DNA from: a virus
IMG/VR virus record: IMGVR_UViG_3300030329_004114
Span: 1-20,032 of that record
Strand: one strand, 5' to 3'
Length of the DNA: 20,032 nt
The notes beneath the pieces were generated by a model. It was not told the DNA's origin. It worked only from the letters and a program-made list of their open reading frames with translations, and did not search any database. The position numbers were made by a program, and so were the translations under genes. Below, piece after piece: positions 1-7,056 of the stretch (within the stretch, counting starts at the first letter, position 1; the number at the start of each line of letters is the position of its first letter).

Positions 1-1
1 T

Positions 2-484
2 GATAGGCCAGGGTGGGCCGACAGTAGGGATAAACCAAAGTCGGGAGCTGTTCAGTTTCTAAGGGGTGTCGAGCTTGACCCGTATAATGTACATCTCGGA
101 CGATGGCCCGCTAATATATACCACTGCCCAAAGCCCAGCAGAGGAGAGCGGGATGCTGGGTGTGATGAGTTGCCGGGAATGACTGGGGCCGCAGCGGTTG
201 ATCGGCAACCTGACACGGCGGGCGTCAACAATCCCCGTGCGGGAGCAGGGCGGACCGCCAGCGAGGTCAAGAACCATCACCCGACCGTCAAGCCGATCCA
301 GTTGATGCGATGGCTTGTGAGGCTTGTAACGCCGCCAGGGGCTACCGTTCTCGAGCCGTTTTGCGGATCGGGCACAACGCTTGTTGCGGCTGAGTTGGAA
401 GGGGTGACGTGTTTGGCGGTGGAGATGGAGCCGAAATATTGTGACATCATACGGGCAAGGTATCAGGGGGCGTTGAATGAGTAG
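2..484 (+). CDS. DNA methyltransferase, beta class, C-terminal part (5' end outside window)
   Basis: The frame is open from the first complete codon at position 2, so the gene starts before the window and only about 160 C-terminal residues are seen. It has the circularly permuted layout of beta-class N6-adenine/N4-cytosine methyltransferases. A KPSRGERDAG-type segment (about 134-163) is followed by HHPTVKP (275-295) and then the AdoMet-binding motif I LEPFCGSGTT (350-379), which in this class lies near the C-terminus. The catalytic DPPY/SPPY motif must lie upstream and cannot be checked. An internal ATG at 170 exists, but the coding signal upstream makes it an unlikely start. The gene overlaps the small terminase gene by 8 nt, so it belongs to the late operon. 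Likely roles are protection from host restriction or marking of genomes for packaging; which one is inference. The methylated base is not determinable here. Confidence 0.88.
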   Translation, partial: DRPGWADSRDKPKSGAVQFLRGVELDPYNVHLGRWPANIYHCPKPSRGERDAGCDELPGMTGAAAVDRQPDTAGVNNPRAGAGRTASEVKNHHPTVKPIQLMRWLVRLVTPPGATVLEPFCGSGTTLVAAELEGVTCLAVEMEPKYCDIIRARYQGALNE

Positions 485-950
485 ACCAAAGGGACGCCCA
501 ACCAAGTGCGACACCCAAAAGATTCTCGACGCGGAGCGCATCCAGAAGTTGGGAGCAACCGATATAATCACGGCGGAGTATTTAGGCATTCAGACTAGCA
601 CCTTTTACGATTGGATCCGCAAAGGTGAACAAAACCCTAAATCAATATACGGGCAATTTGCGGAGGCTGTTAAAAGGGGTCGGTCCCAGTGTGGGATAGT
701 AAACCTCGCAACCATTCAGGCGGCGGCCAGGGCTGGTCAATGGACAGCGGCGGCCTGGATGCTTGAGCGGCGCTATGGCTACAAAAATGTAGTTGAAACT
801 GAACAACGCAACCAACCAGACTCAATAGACCTGGAGACTGAGGAAGGCAGACAACAAGCCGTTGACATGCTTAATCAGCTACCGATCTCCATTCTTAAGA
901 ACATCGACCACAGGCGGCTGTATGCTGCATTGGATGCCGGTGAAGAATGA
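477..950 (+). CDS. terS: Terminase small subunit
   Basis: A 157-aa protein with an N-terminal helix-turn-helix: a GATDIITAEYLGIQTSTFYDW segment at about residues 26-46, then IRKGE, the usual recognition-helix pattern of phage small terminases. The following helical part contains the AVKRGRSQ stretch and the AARAGQWTAAAWMLERRYG motif (about 85-103), typical of this family. Small terminase subunits bind the packaging site on concatemeric DNA and load the large subunit. The start ATG lies inside the methyltransferase tail (8-nt overlap). The stop overlaps the large-subunit start as ATGA, which suggests coupled translation. Assignment rests on motif recognition and position directly before a clear large terminase. 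Confidence 0.85.
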   Translation: MSRPKGRPTKCDTQKILDAERIQKLGATDIITAEYLGIQTSTFYDWIRKGEQNPKSIYGQFAEAVKRGRSQCGIVNLATIQAAARAGQWTAAAWMLERRYGYKNVVETEQRNQPDSIDLETEEGRQQAVDMLNQLPISILKNIDHRRLYAALDAGEE

Positions 951-2353
951 ACCTCAAGATCTTCCAATACAACCAGCTTGACAGATACATCAATGAGCCT
1001 GCTGGACTTGGAGGCATGAGCCCACCACAAAGAAGATTTCACGAAGATCAAGCATCAAAGCGCCTGTTCCGTGCAGGAAACCAGATCGGCAAGACACGAA
1101 GCGGGGCCGCCGAGGCTTGGTGGCATGCGTTAGGCAATCACCCATTCAGAGAAACGCCACCAGCCCCTAACACCGGATGGGTCCTTTGTTCGGACCTGCG
1201 TAACGGGTGGCCAACTTTAAGTCAGAAGCTTAGAGAAATTGAGCCCCCTGGCGTAGTTGACCCAGAGTGCAGATACGACAGCGCGCGCGGCTACTATTAC
1301 CGAGGGGTGAGAGGTTTAAAGCTGGTCAATGGTTCGCTCATCATCGGCAAAGGATCGGATCAATCAACAATAGCAATGGCCTCAGGAACGGTCGACTGGC
1401 AATGGGTTGACGAGTTGCCCAAGCCCCAACACTTCAGCGAGTTTAGAACGCGTGGAGCCGTTCGCAATGCGCCTTTGTGGTTAACGTTAACACCTATTGG
1501 CCGATCGGCTGAGTGGCTCAAAAGGCTAATCGATGGCGATGACTACGCTGGGACAGGCCCAGAGGAGGAAGGCTGGTCTTCACATGTGGTGCCTTTAAAA
1601 CCAGAAAACGCACCACACCGATCCTCAAAAGACATAGCCGCCCAAATCGCCGCAATGCCGAGTTGGGAGCGCAGTATCAGGTGTGAGGCCGGATGGGATT
1701 CCATCACGATAAGCAGACGCGTTCCAGGCTTTAGCAAAGAGAGGAACACCTTCGACCAATCGGAAGAGCACCCGCTCAATGATCTCACCAGCATTGGCAT
1801 TGGTTGCGACTGGGGGATCACTGTTGGCAATACGGTGTTCATCTTGGTGGGCTATGCTGAGACAAGCGGGATTCTGTATGTGCTTGGTGAGTATACGCCC
1901 ACTGACCGCATGACACCGCGCGAGGAATGCGCAGCAGTTCAAGAGAACCTATTGGCGGAATGGGGTCTCAATTTCTTTCAAGTGGAGCACTTTAGGGGTG
2001 ACTCCAATAGTGCCGGACGAAGATCCGTAGCGGCCAGTTGCAACAACTTGTTCGAAAGAGCAGTGGCAGAGCACCACGGCAAGTCCCAAGCAATCTTTAA
2101 TTGTCGCTCACCTTACAAAGGGCGAGGATCGGTGCTCGCACGCGCGCGCATGTTATCAAGTGCGGCGCTTGAAGGAAAGCTAATGGTTCACCAAAGTTGT
2201 CAACGTGTCATTGCAAGTCTTCAACACTGGGACGGCAGCCCAAGCACCGAAAAGTTAAAGCATTCATACGACGCGCTTGCATATGTGTCGGATGTTTATC
2301 TTGGACTTGACAAGTCGAGAGGTGATAAGATGCAATACACAATTGTGAGGTAA
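947..2353 (+). CDS. terL: Terminase large subunit (packaging ATPase/nuclease)
   Basis: A 468-aa two-domain packaging motor. The N-terminal ATPase has Walker A GNQIGKT at residues 44-50, Walker B QWVDE ending in D155-E156, and the coupling motif LTLTPIGR at about 179-186. The C-terminal RNase H-like nuclease has its acidic residues in GCDWG (D288), FRGDSN (D352) and SYDALAY (D442), with the expected spacing. All key residues are present, so it should be functional. Length is in the normal range. It acts at the portal vertex, translocating DNA into the prohead and cutting it. The start at 947 overlaps the small-subunit stop by 4 nt and has GGTGAAG just upstream. Whether packaging is headful or cos-type cannot be told from this sequence. 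Confidence 0.96.
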   Translation: MNLKIFQYNQLDRYINEPAGLGGMSPPQRRFHEDQASKRLFRAGNQIGKTRSGAAEAWWHALGNHPFRETPPAPNTGWVLCSDLRNGWPTLSQKLREIEPPGVVDPECRYDSARGYYYRGVRGLKLVNGSLIIGKGSDQSTIAMASGTVDWQWVDELPKPQHFSEFRTRGAVRNAPLWLTLTPIGRSAEWLKRLIDGDDYAGTGPEEEGWSSHVVPLKPENAPHRSSKDIAAQIAAMPSWERSIRCEAGWDSITISRRVPGFSKERNTFDQSEEHPLNDLTSIGIGCDWGITVGNTVFILVGYAETSGILYVLGEYTPTDRMTPREECAAVQENLLAEWGLNFFQVEHFRGDSNSAGRRSVAASCNNLFERAVAEHHGKSQAIFNCRSPYKGRGSVLARARMLSSAALEGKLMVHQSCQRVIASLQHWDGSPSTEKLKHSYDALAYVSDVYLGLDKSRGDKMQYTIVR

Positions 2354-2355
2354 GA

Positions 2356-4035
2356 ATGGGGTCGGGCAAAAAACAGGTCTACACGTTTCAAAATCTGATC
2401 GCCCCAGCTCCGCCAGAGTCGGAGGCATCGCGCATCAATCAACAATCTCTGAGGGTTCGGTTGTTGCGCGGTATGCAGGAGCCAGATGTTGAAAACGAGA
2501 TCGCTAAGAACTTTGCTCCAGAGGTGGCCTACGATTTAACCTACAACCCAGACCTATCATCCAACGTCTTTCTTGAATGCTGGCAACAGCTCGCCATTGC
2601 ATACGATACATACCCAAATGTGAGCATTGATGGAGATGAAAGTCTTGGCACCATCATCACGCCTGACCTCTGGCCCCTATGTCAAACAAGGCAGTTAACG
2701 CAAATAGCTGTGAATGAAGCTGTGATCCGGCTTGACTGGCCATCCAATGAAAACGAACTACAGGAAGTCAAGTATAGAGTGGTGAGCCCAAATATGATCT
2801 ATGGAGCCCGATCCAGTAAGGCTGACCCCTCCCAGCCTGATTATGTTTGTGAGCTGAGAGTCAGGACCAAAGAAAACGCAGTTGATTGCTACACATTTGA
2901 GACCTGGGACGTGTCAAATCCAGACGATCCCAAGTTCTCAATACACGAAGAAATCGAGGGCGAGCTAGTTGATCGCACCAGCTATTATTTGGGTAAGGTC
3001 GAAGACTACCCCTACAGAGACAGAGACGGCGCGCCAATCCTGCCCTATGTGTTCTATCACAAAAAGATTCAATCACAGCTGTGGGACTGGCAGAACGGAA
3101 TCGAAGTTGTCAAGGGTACGCTTAGGCTCGCGGCCGGTTTCACCTTCTTCTGGGATAGCTTTCTGAATGCATCCAGCCCGGTACGCGTGGCCATTGACTT
3201 GGATCTACCTGCGGGCAATGGGCTACAAATGCGAAACGGTGGCGCACTTCAGCAGGTGGTCTATAGCCCCAAGACAATTATCAAGATGCAAAGCACAGTT
3301 GATCGGACGGGACGGATCGACACCTTTCCAGTCGGGATGTCTCCGGAAGAGGGCCTTGAATCTCTAAAATCCTATGCCGAGCGCCTCGCAATGTATTGCG
3401 GGATCAGTGGCGCTGACCTTCAAACCAAAAACGGCGGAGCCAAGAGCGGGATTGCTATCATTGTTAGCCGCGACGGAATGAGACGAGCACAGATGAGAGC
3501 AGAGCCCGCGAACCGCAAAGGCGACCAGATCATGTTGGCCAGGGCTGCCAAGTTGTCGAACGCTTATGGTGGAACAAACCTACCTGAAGAGCCCAGAGAA
3601 TACCGGATCAGCTATGCGTTGATCGGTCAATCACCATTTGAAAGGAAAGAGGAATTGGCCAACGTTGAGAAGGAACTATCAATGAACCTGATCAGCCAGG
3701 TGGATGCAACGCGGCGTCTGTATCCAGAGATCGAATCTGAAGAGGAGGCAGTAGGGTATCTGCTTGGAATTAGAGAGCAAGACAGAGCACTAGCACAAGC
3801 TGAAAACCAAGGCGTTGAGGGTGTCGAAATCGCAACAGAGAACCTGCAATCAACCGCCTTGAATGGTGCCCAGGTAACAAGCGCGCAAGGCATCATCGAA
3901 ACGGTGGCCGCCGGTAGATTGCCGCGTGCAACCGGCGTGTCCATGTTAAGCAGATTCTTTGGCATTGATTACGCTGTAGCGAATGAGATCATGGGATCAG
4001 TGGGCGGCGGGTTCACTCCAACCAAAGAGGCTTAG
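2356..4035 (+). CDS. Portal protein
   Basis: A 559-aa protein directly after the large terminase, in the position and size range of siphovirus portal proteins. It shows the usual portal layout: an N-terminal mixed region with the NPDLSSNVFLE segment, a central beta-rich wing (about residues 130-230, with VVSPNMIYG and PILPYVFYHKK), and a helical core (about 235-430) with a KSYAERLAMYCGISGADLQT helix end followed by SGIAIIVSRDGMR. The C-terminal crown is rich in Glu, Gln and Ala. The portal forms the dodecameric DNA gate at one capsid vertex and docks the terminase. The start has GTGAGG upstream and the gene follows terL by 2 nt. No fused head-morphogenesis (MuF) domain or protease is present. 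Confidence 0.88.
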   Translation: MGSGKKQVYTFQNLIAPAPPESEASRINQQSLRVRLLRGMQEPDVENEIAKNFAPEVAYDLTYNPDLSSNVFLECWQQLAIAYDTYPNVSIDGDESLGTIITPDLWPLCQTRQLTQIAVNEAVIRLDWPSNENELQEVKYRVVSPNMIYGARSSKADPSQPDYVCELRVRTKENAVDCYTFETWDVSNPDDPKFSIHEEIEGELVDRTSYYLGKVEDYPYRDRDGAPILPYVFYHKKIQSQLWDWQNGIEVVKGTLRLAAGFTFFWDSFLNASSPVRVAIDLDLPAGNGLQMRNGGALQQVVYSPKTIIKMQSTVDRTGRIDTFPVGMSPEEGLESLKSYAERLAMYCGISGADLQTKNGGAKSGIAIIVSRDGMRRAQMRAEPANRKGDQIMLARAAKLSNAYGGTNLPEEPREYRISYALIGQSPFERKEELANVEKELSMNLISQVDATRRLYPEIESEEEAVGYLLGIREQDRALAQAENQGVEGVEIATENLQSTALNGAQVTSAQGIIETVAAGRLPRATGVSMLSRFFGIDYAVANEIMGSVGGGFTPTKEA

Positions 4036-4038
4036 GAG

Positions 4039-4197
4039 ATGCCAGTTAGAAAAGTACCGGGAGGATATCAGTGGGGGACCCAGAAAGTGTACCGGACGAG
4101 ATCCCAGGCGGAGAGGCAGGGCAGAGCGATCCGAGCCTCACAAGCCAGACAAAGAAAACCAAACGTAAGAATCAAAAAGCGAGTAAAGCAAAAATGA
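4039..4197 (+). CDS. Small basic phage protein with VRKVPGGYQWG motif
   Basis: A 52-aa ORF too short for most gene callers. It begins MPVRKVPGGYQWGTQKVY, continues RSQAERQGRAI, and ends in a strongly basic tail. The pattern P-x-R-K-V-x-G-G-Y-x-W-G, then KVY and QAERQ-R-AI, recurs in tiny phage proteins near head genes that I recognise from family knowledge; their function is unknown. The ATG lies 3 nt after the portal stop. AAGAGG at 4025-4030 gives an 8-nt spacer, while the AGGAG touching the ATG is too close to act. Its stop TGA overlaps an ATG in the next frame (ATGA, 4194-4197), which sets the scaffold start. It may bind nucleic acid or the scaffold; that is speculation. Confidence 0.75.
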   Translation: MPVRKVPGGYQWGTQKVYRTRSQAERQGRAIRASQARQRKPNVRIKKRVKQK

Positions 4198-4781
4198 CCG
4201 ACACCGAGACCAATGGCACCAGTCAAGACAATGGGGCGGCACAAGTAAGCGCGACACCCTCACGCACCGATAGCAGCAATCTACAGAACCAATTGAGAGC
4301 GGTGACCAAAGAGCGATCAAGGTTATCCACAGAGCTGGCAGAGCTGAAGCCGTTGCAAGCCGAGGTTCAACAGTTGCGTGCAAAGCTTGCAGAGTCTGAC
4401 ACCCGCTACCAGCAAGACATGCACCTGGTAGAACTCGGCATCAAGTCAGACCGAGCCCGGAGAGCAATCAGGCGTGAGTATCGGGAAGAAATCGCAGAGC
4501 TTGCAGAGGACAGCAGACCAGGCTTCTCCGACTTTGTGACCTCGTTAAGAGAGGATAACTTCTATGGGAAACTGTTTGAACAACAGGCTCCACCTGTACA
4601 GAACCAACAAATTGAAGCGGCACCAGCACCCACGCCACAGCGCAAAATGGTGACAGATCCCAACGCTGGAGCAGATCAACCAAAAGATCCATCCAGACCA
4701 TTTGATGAGGCCGCTTACCGCAGTATAAAAAGCAGGAAGGAGCGCCTGGCCCTTGCACGAAAGTATGGGCTTGTCAAATAG
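4194..4781 (+). CDS. Capsid scaffolding protein (predicted)
   Basis: A 195-aa acidic, low-complexity N-terminus is followed by a clear coiled coil (about residues 30-75: LQNQLRAVTKERSRL, then TELAELKPLQAEVQQLRAKL with regular Leu spacing). A helical middle and a Pro/Gln-rich linker lead to a basic C-terminus ending KERLALARKYGLVK. This is the usual shape of siphovirus scaffolds, which fill the prohead and whose basic C-terminus contacts the coat protein. It lies between portal and major capsid gene. I choose ATG 4194, coupled by ATGA to the 52-aa gene, over the in-frame GTG at 4071. The extra 41 residues from 4071 would overlay that small gene. No protease motif is visible. Function rests on composition and position. 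Confidence 0.75.
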   Translation: MTDTETNGTSQDNGAAQVSATPSRTDSSNLQNQLRAVTKERSRLSTELAELKPLQAEVQQLRAKLAESDTRYQQDMHLVELGIKSDRARRAIRREYREEIAELAEDSRPGFSDFVTSLREDNFYGKLFEQQAPPVQNQQIEAAPAPTPQRKMVTDPNAGADQPKDPSRPFDEAAYRSIKSRKERLALARKYGLVK

Positions 4782-4783
4782 AC

Positions 4784-4812
4784 TTGACCCGCCAACATTA
4801 AAAATATAGAAT
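4784..4812 (+). promoter_or_regulatory. Sigma70-like promoter before the major capsid gene
   Basis: TTGACC (4784-4789, one mismatch to TTGACA) and TAGAAT (4807-4812, one mismatch to TATAAT) are separated by exactly 17 nt, partly AT-rich. This is the best promoter-like match I noticed in the window, and it sits in the only plus-strand intergenic gap above 100 nt (4782-4915). Transcription would start near 4819, giving a leader of about 95 nt before the capsid ATG. It would raise capsid mRNA above that of the upstream packaging genes. No activity evidence is available. Confidence 0.6.
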
Positions 4813-4903
4813 ATCAATCAAGCGTCTATCGTTTGGCCTGCGGCAACGGCTATCGGGCTCCCTCCGGAATGGGTTGAGACGTCAACAAACTCATCCAAAA
4901 CCC

Positions 4904-4910
4904 AGGGAGA
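4904..4910 (+). promoter_or_regulatory. Ribosome binding site deciding the capsid start
   Basis: AGGGAGA ends 5 nt before ATG 4916. This supports that ATG over the in-frame TTG at 4874, which has no comparable site and would add 14 residues (MRRQQTHPKP...) with no capsid character. Confidence 0.75.
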
Positions 4911-4915
4911 AACCC

Positions 4916-5824
4916 ATGGCCAACGAAATTACAACCACAGCTTTGGTCGCCAATGGCGGTATGGTTGATCTGATTCTTTCGGATCTCGTACTCGAAAAAA
5001 TCTACGACGGAACCGACTTGTCAAGTACAATGCTTTTCATTGATTGGCATGCTCGAGGCGGACAAGGAATGTCAGTCACATTGGCAGACGCGCCGACTGC
5101 ATTGAATGCTGAAGCATCAGAACCAACAGCAGAGGCCAACTCAGCGTATACCACAGCAAAATTTTCACTCACACCGGCTCGCTACACCAAAGCCTTCGGA
5201 ATCACTGATCGCACCCTGGTAGACAATAGCGTGATCGGAATGGAGACCCTGGCCACGAATCTGGCTCAAGGTGTCGGCATGACTCTCACAGATTTGTTGT
5301 GTACGGCTATTGCTACACTGAGTGCAACTGTTGGTGCAAACACAGCAGCGTTGTCGGTTGACACTGTCTATGATGCTGCCTTTAAGCTGAATGAGGAGCT
5401 GAACTTCGGCAATTACAACATGGTCGTGGGCGCCTCCCAGCTCAATGACTTCCGGTCCAGCCTTCGTGCAGAATCTGGAGCGATCCAGTTTGTGCCCGCT
5501 ACTGCTGATCAGTTGGCAGCTAAGGGGCCAGGGTATCAAGGACGATGGAATGGAATTGATATATGGCAATGCGACAGTACTGCGACCAGTGGGAGCGGCA
5601 AGGCTGGGGGGATGTTTTCCTTCGGCGCATTCGCTTACACCCTCGCTGACCCCAGAGTAATCCAGCAGGGTATTAATGCTGCCGATTTGGTAGTGTCAAA
5701 TGAAGCTCTGATCGTAGAAAAGGCAAGAGATGCGGCATTGGGCGTGACTCAACTTGTGGCTCAGTGCTATCCAGCAGTGGCCCTGGTTGAAGACGCTCGC
5801 GGCGTTCAGGTCTTAGCAAGCTAA
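4916..5824 (+). CDS. Major capsid protein (HK97-fold predicted)
   Basis: A 302-aa protein beginning MANEITTTALVANGG. It shows an N-arm and E-loop-like region (about 40-95), then a long helix rich in Ala/Leu/Thr that fits the spine helix (about 108-140: TLATNLAQGVGMTLTDLL). An A-domain follows with NYNMVVGASQLNDF, the loop GRWNGIDIWQCD, and a C-terminal EKARDAALGVTQLVAQCYPA leading to VALVEDARGV. That ending is typical of HK97-fold coat proteins. Length fits an unprocessed capsid without a delta domain, matching the separate scaffold gene and the lack of a protease. A promoter and a strong ribosome binding site precede it, as expected for the most abundant virion protein. Confidence 0.88.
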   Translation: MANEITTTALVANGGMVDLILSDLVLEKIYDGTDLSSTMLFIDWHARGGQGMSVTLADAPTALNAEASEPTAEANSAYTTAKFSLTPARYTKAFGITDRTLVDNSVIGMETLATNLAQGVGMTLTDLLCTAIATLSATVGANTAALSVDTVYDAAFKLNEELNFGNYNMVVGASQLNDFRSSLRAESGAIQFVPATADQLAAKGPGYQGRWNGIDIWQCDSTATSGSGKAGGMFSFGAFAYTLADPRVIQQGINAADLVVSNEALIVEKARDAALGVTQLVAQCYPAVALVEDARGVQVLAS

Positions 5825-5846
5825 TAAACCAAAAGGGAAGCCAATC

Positions 5847-6584
5847 ATGAGAAAGTCAGCAGTTACACTTACCCGACCTGAACGAAGCGCGGCGGTGAGC
5901 GGGCCAGATCGGTCACGTTTACCAGTCAGGCAAGGTCAAAAGATACCTTTGCCGTATGTTTTTGTTCATTATGGTGAGTGGCAATATGATTGCGCTCATG
6001 GTTGGCTGCCCGTTTTGGCCAAGGTGATTGCAATGCCAGGGGTCAACGGGGTCGGCAGTGATGGGTCATTATCTGGGACGCTTCAGGTAACGGCCCAACG
6101 TGGCGGCAACATCATTGACCCCCACGACATTAGATTGTTGCAAGCTGGAGAAACTAAAGAGGATTCTGAGTTTTATCAATACGCCCGGTTCTATTTGACC
6201 ACAACAGGGAAAAAATACTGGGTTGAGCCCGGCATGGAGCCCACTATCAGCGCCAATGGTCGCCGAGTAATGTGGGACAAAAAGAAAATTGGCGAGACTC
6301 TTGGGCGTTTTCGCAAGCATCTGAGAGACTCTGGAATCGTGCAGCCTATGCACCGATTGAACTTAGATGAAGAGCTGAAGCTTGAGCAAAACCGGATCGA
6401 CCGTCTAGCCTCAAGAGTGGGCCACAACCCACACCTACAGGCTTCGCTTGACCTAAGAAAAGAAAGGTTGACCCAAATGAAAAAGGCGTTTTTTGGTGAC
6501 GAAAAAAAAGAGATGAAGGGCGGAACGAAGCTGAAAGCCAAGCGATCAAAGAAGACGTTGCAAGCAGAGGTGCCCAATGGGTGA
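5847..6584 (+). CDS. Uncharacterised protein after the capsid gene
   Basis: A 245-aa protein I cannot assign. The N-terminal half (about 1-140) has motifs such as PLPYVFVHYGEWQYDCAHGW, VNGVGSDGSL and KKYWVEPGMEP, and looks like a compact soluble domain. The C-terminal half is helical and very basic, with KLEQNRIDRLASRVGHNP near 180 and a Lys-rich tail ending KKTLQAEVPNG. There is no signal peptide or membrane segment. AAGGGAAG lies 6 nt before the ATG. Position between the coat and connector genes suggests a head or head-tail assembly role, possibly binding DNA or an inner capsid surface through the basic tail; this is inference. It overlaps the next small gene by 8 nt. Confidence 0.8.
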   Translation: MRKSAVTLTRPERSAAVSGPDRSRLPVRQGQKIPLPYVFVHYGEWQYDCAHGWLPVLAKVIAMPGVNGVGSDGSLSGTLQVTAQRGGNIIDPHDIRLLQAGETKEDSEFYQYARFYLTTTGKKYWVEPGMEPTISANGRRVMWDKKKIGETLGRFRKHLRDSGIVQPMHRLNLDEELKLEQNRIDRLASRVGHNPHLQASLDLRKERLTQMKKAFFGDEKKEMKGGTKLKAKRSKKTLQAEVPNG

Positions 6585-6714
6585 GAAGCCGGGCAGGCGT
6601 GAGGCCATGGATCGCATGGTGAAGAAGATGATCGAGAATGGTGCAAACAAAGATTACGCAAAAAAGAAAGCCGTCGAGTGTGCCCAGCGCGCCGACAAAA
6701 ACGAAAAGAAATAG
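6577..6714 (+). CDS. Small Lys-rich protein, 45 aa
   Basis: This short ORF begins MGEKPGRREAMDRMVKKM, continues ENGANKDYAKKKAVECAQ and ends KNEKK. It is almost entirely helical and charged, with a net positive charge. Its ATG lies in the tail of the previous gene (8-nt overlap). Its TAG stop forms the front of the TAGGGGG ribosome site of the next gene, so it fits the packed operon exactly. No catalytic motif is visible. It could be a head-associated or DNA-binding small protein; no function is claimed. Support comes from placement and reading-frame fit, not from recognised homology. Confidence 0.6.
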   Translation: MGEKPGRREAMDRMVKKMIENGANKDYAKKKAVECAQRADKNEKK

Positions 6715-6723
6715 GGGGAAGAG

Positions 6724-7056
6724 ATGAGTCAATTCAACAATAGAGTGGTATCTGATCCGGGCGATGGCGGAGCTATCCCAGTCGGCAATTACAACACAAT
6801 ATGCAATATGACATCCACAGGGGCGTCTGACACTCGCACATTGGCAAACCCAAAATATTTAGGGCAGACCTGTACACTTGCTCTTGATGTAGACGGTGGG
6901 GGGCTTGATATTACAGCGGCCTCTGCGGTTAACCAGACTGGCAATACCGTAATGGATTTTTCACACGCTGGCGACTTCGCAAAACTTTGCGCAGTGCATC
7001 AAGCGGGCGCTCTACGGTGGCAAGTCATAGGCTCTGACGGGGTGGCCTTCAGCTAA
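6724..7056 (+). CDS. Small beta-type structural protein (decoration-like)
   Basis: A 110-aa protein starting MSQFNNRVVSDPGDGGAIPV. It contains GASDTRTLANPKYLGQT, LALDVDGGGLDITAAS and AVNQTGNTVMDFSHAGD, and ends ALRWQVIGSDGVAFS. The alternation of short hydrophobic stretches with Gly/Asp/Thr turns points to a beta-sandwich. I recognise the GDGGAIPV / TRTLA-P / GQ / VNQTGNT / RW-V---GV pattern from small phage virion proteins with no established function. Placement after the coat gene makes a capsid decoration or head-surface protein the best guess. GGGGG lies 5 nt before the start. Its TAA overlaps the next ATG by one base. Confidence 0.7.
   Translation: MSQFNNRVVSDPGDGGAIPVGNYNTICNMTSTGASDTRTLANPKYLGQTCTLALDVDGGGLDITAASAVNQTGNTVMDFSHAGDFAKLCAVHQAGALRWQVIGSDGVAFS

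Noticed and set aside
59-589. 176-aa minus-strand ORF
   Set aside because: It lies opposite the methyltransferase and terminase genes, which have clear motifs, and has no motif or ribosome site of its own.
4071-4193. GTG start giving a 236-aa scaffold protein
   Set aside because: It overlays the recognisable 52-aa gene in another frame, and ATG 4194 has the ATGA coupling seen throughout this operon.
4874-4915. TTG start for the capsid gene
   Set aside because: The ribosome site AGGGAGA lies downstream of it, at the right distance from ATG 4916.
6191-6732. Overlapping minus-strand ORFs of 128 and 156 aa
   Set aside because: They are Phe/Ser/Cys-rich translations opposite the Lys-rich plus-strand genes, a typical antisense artefact.
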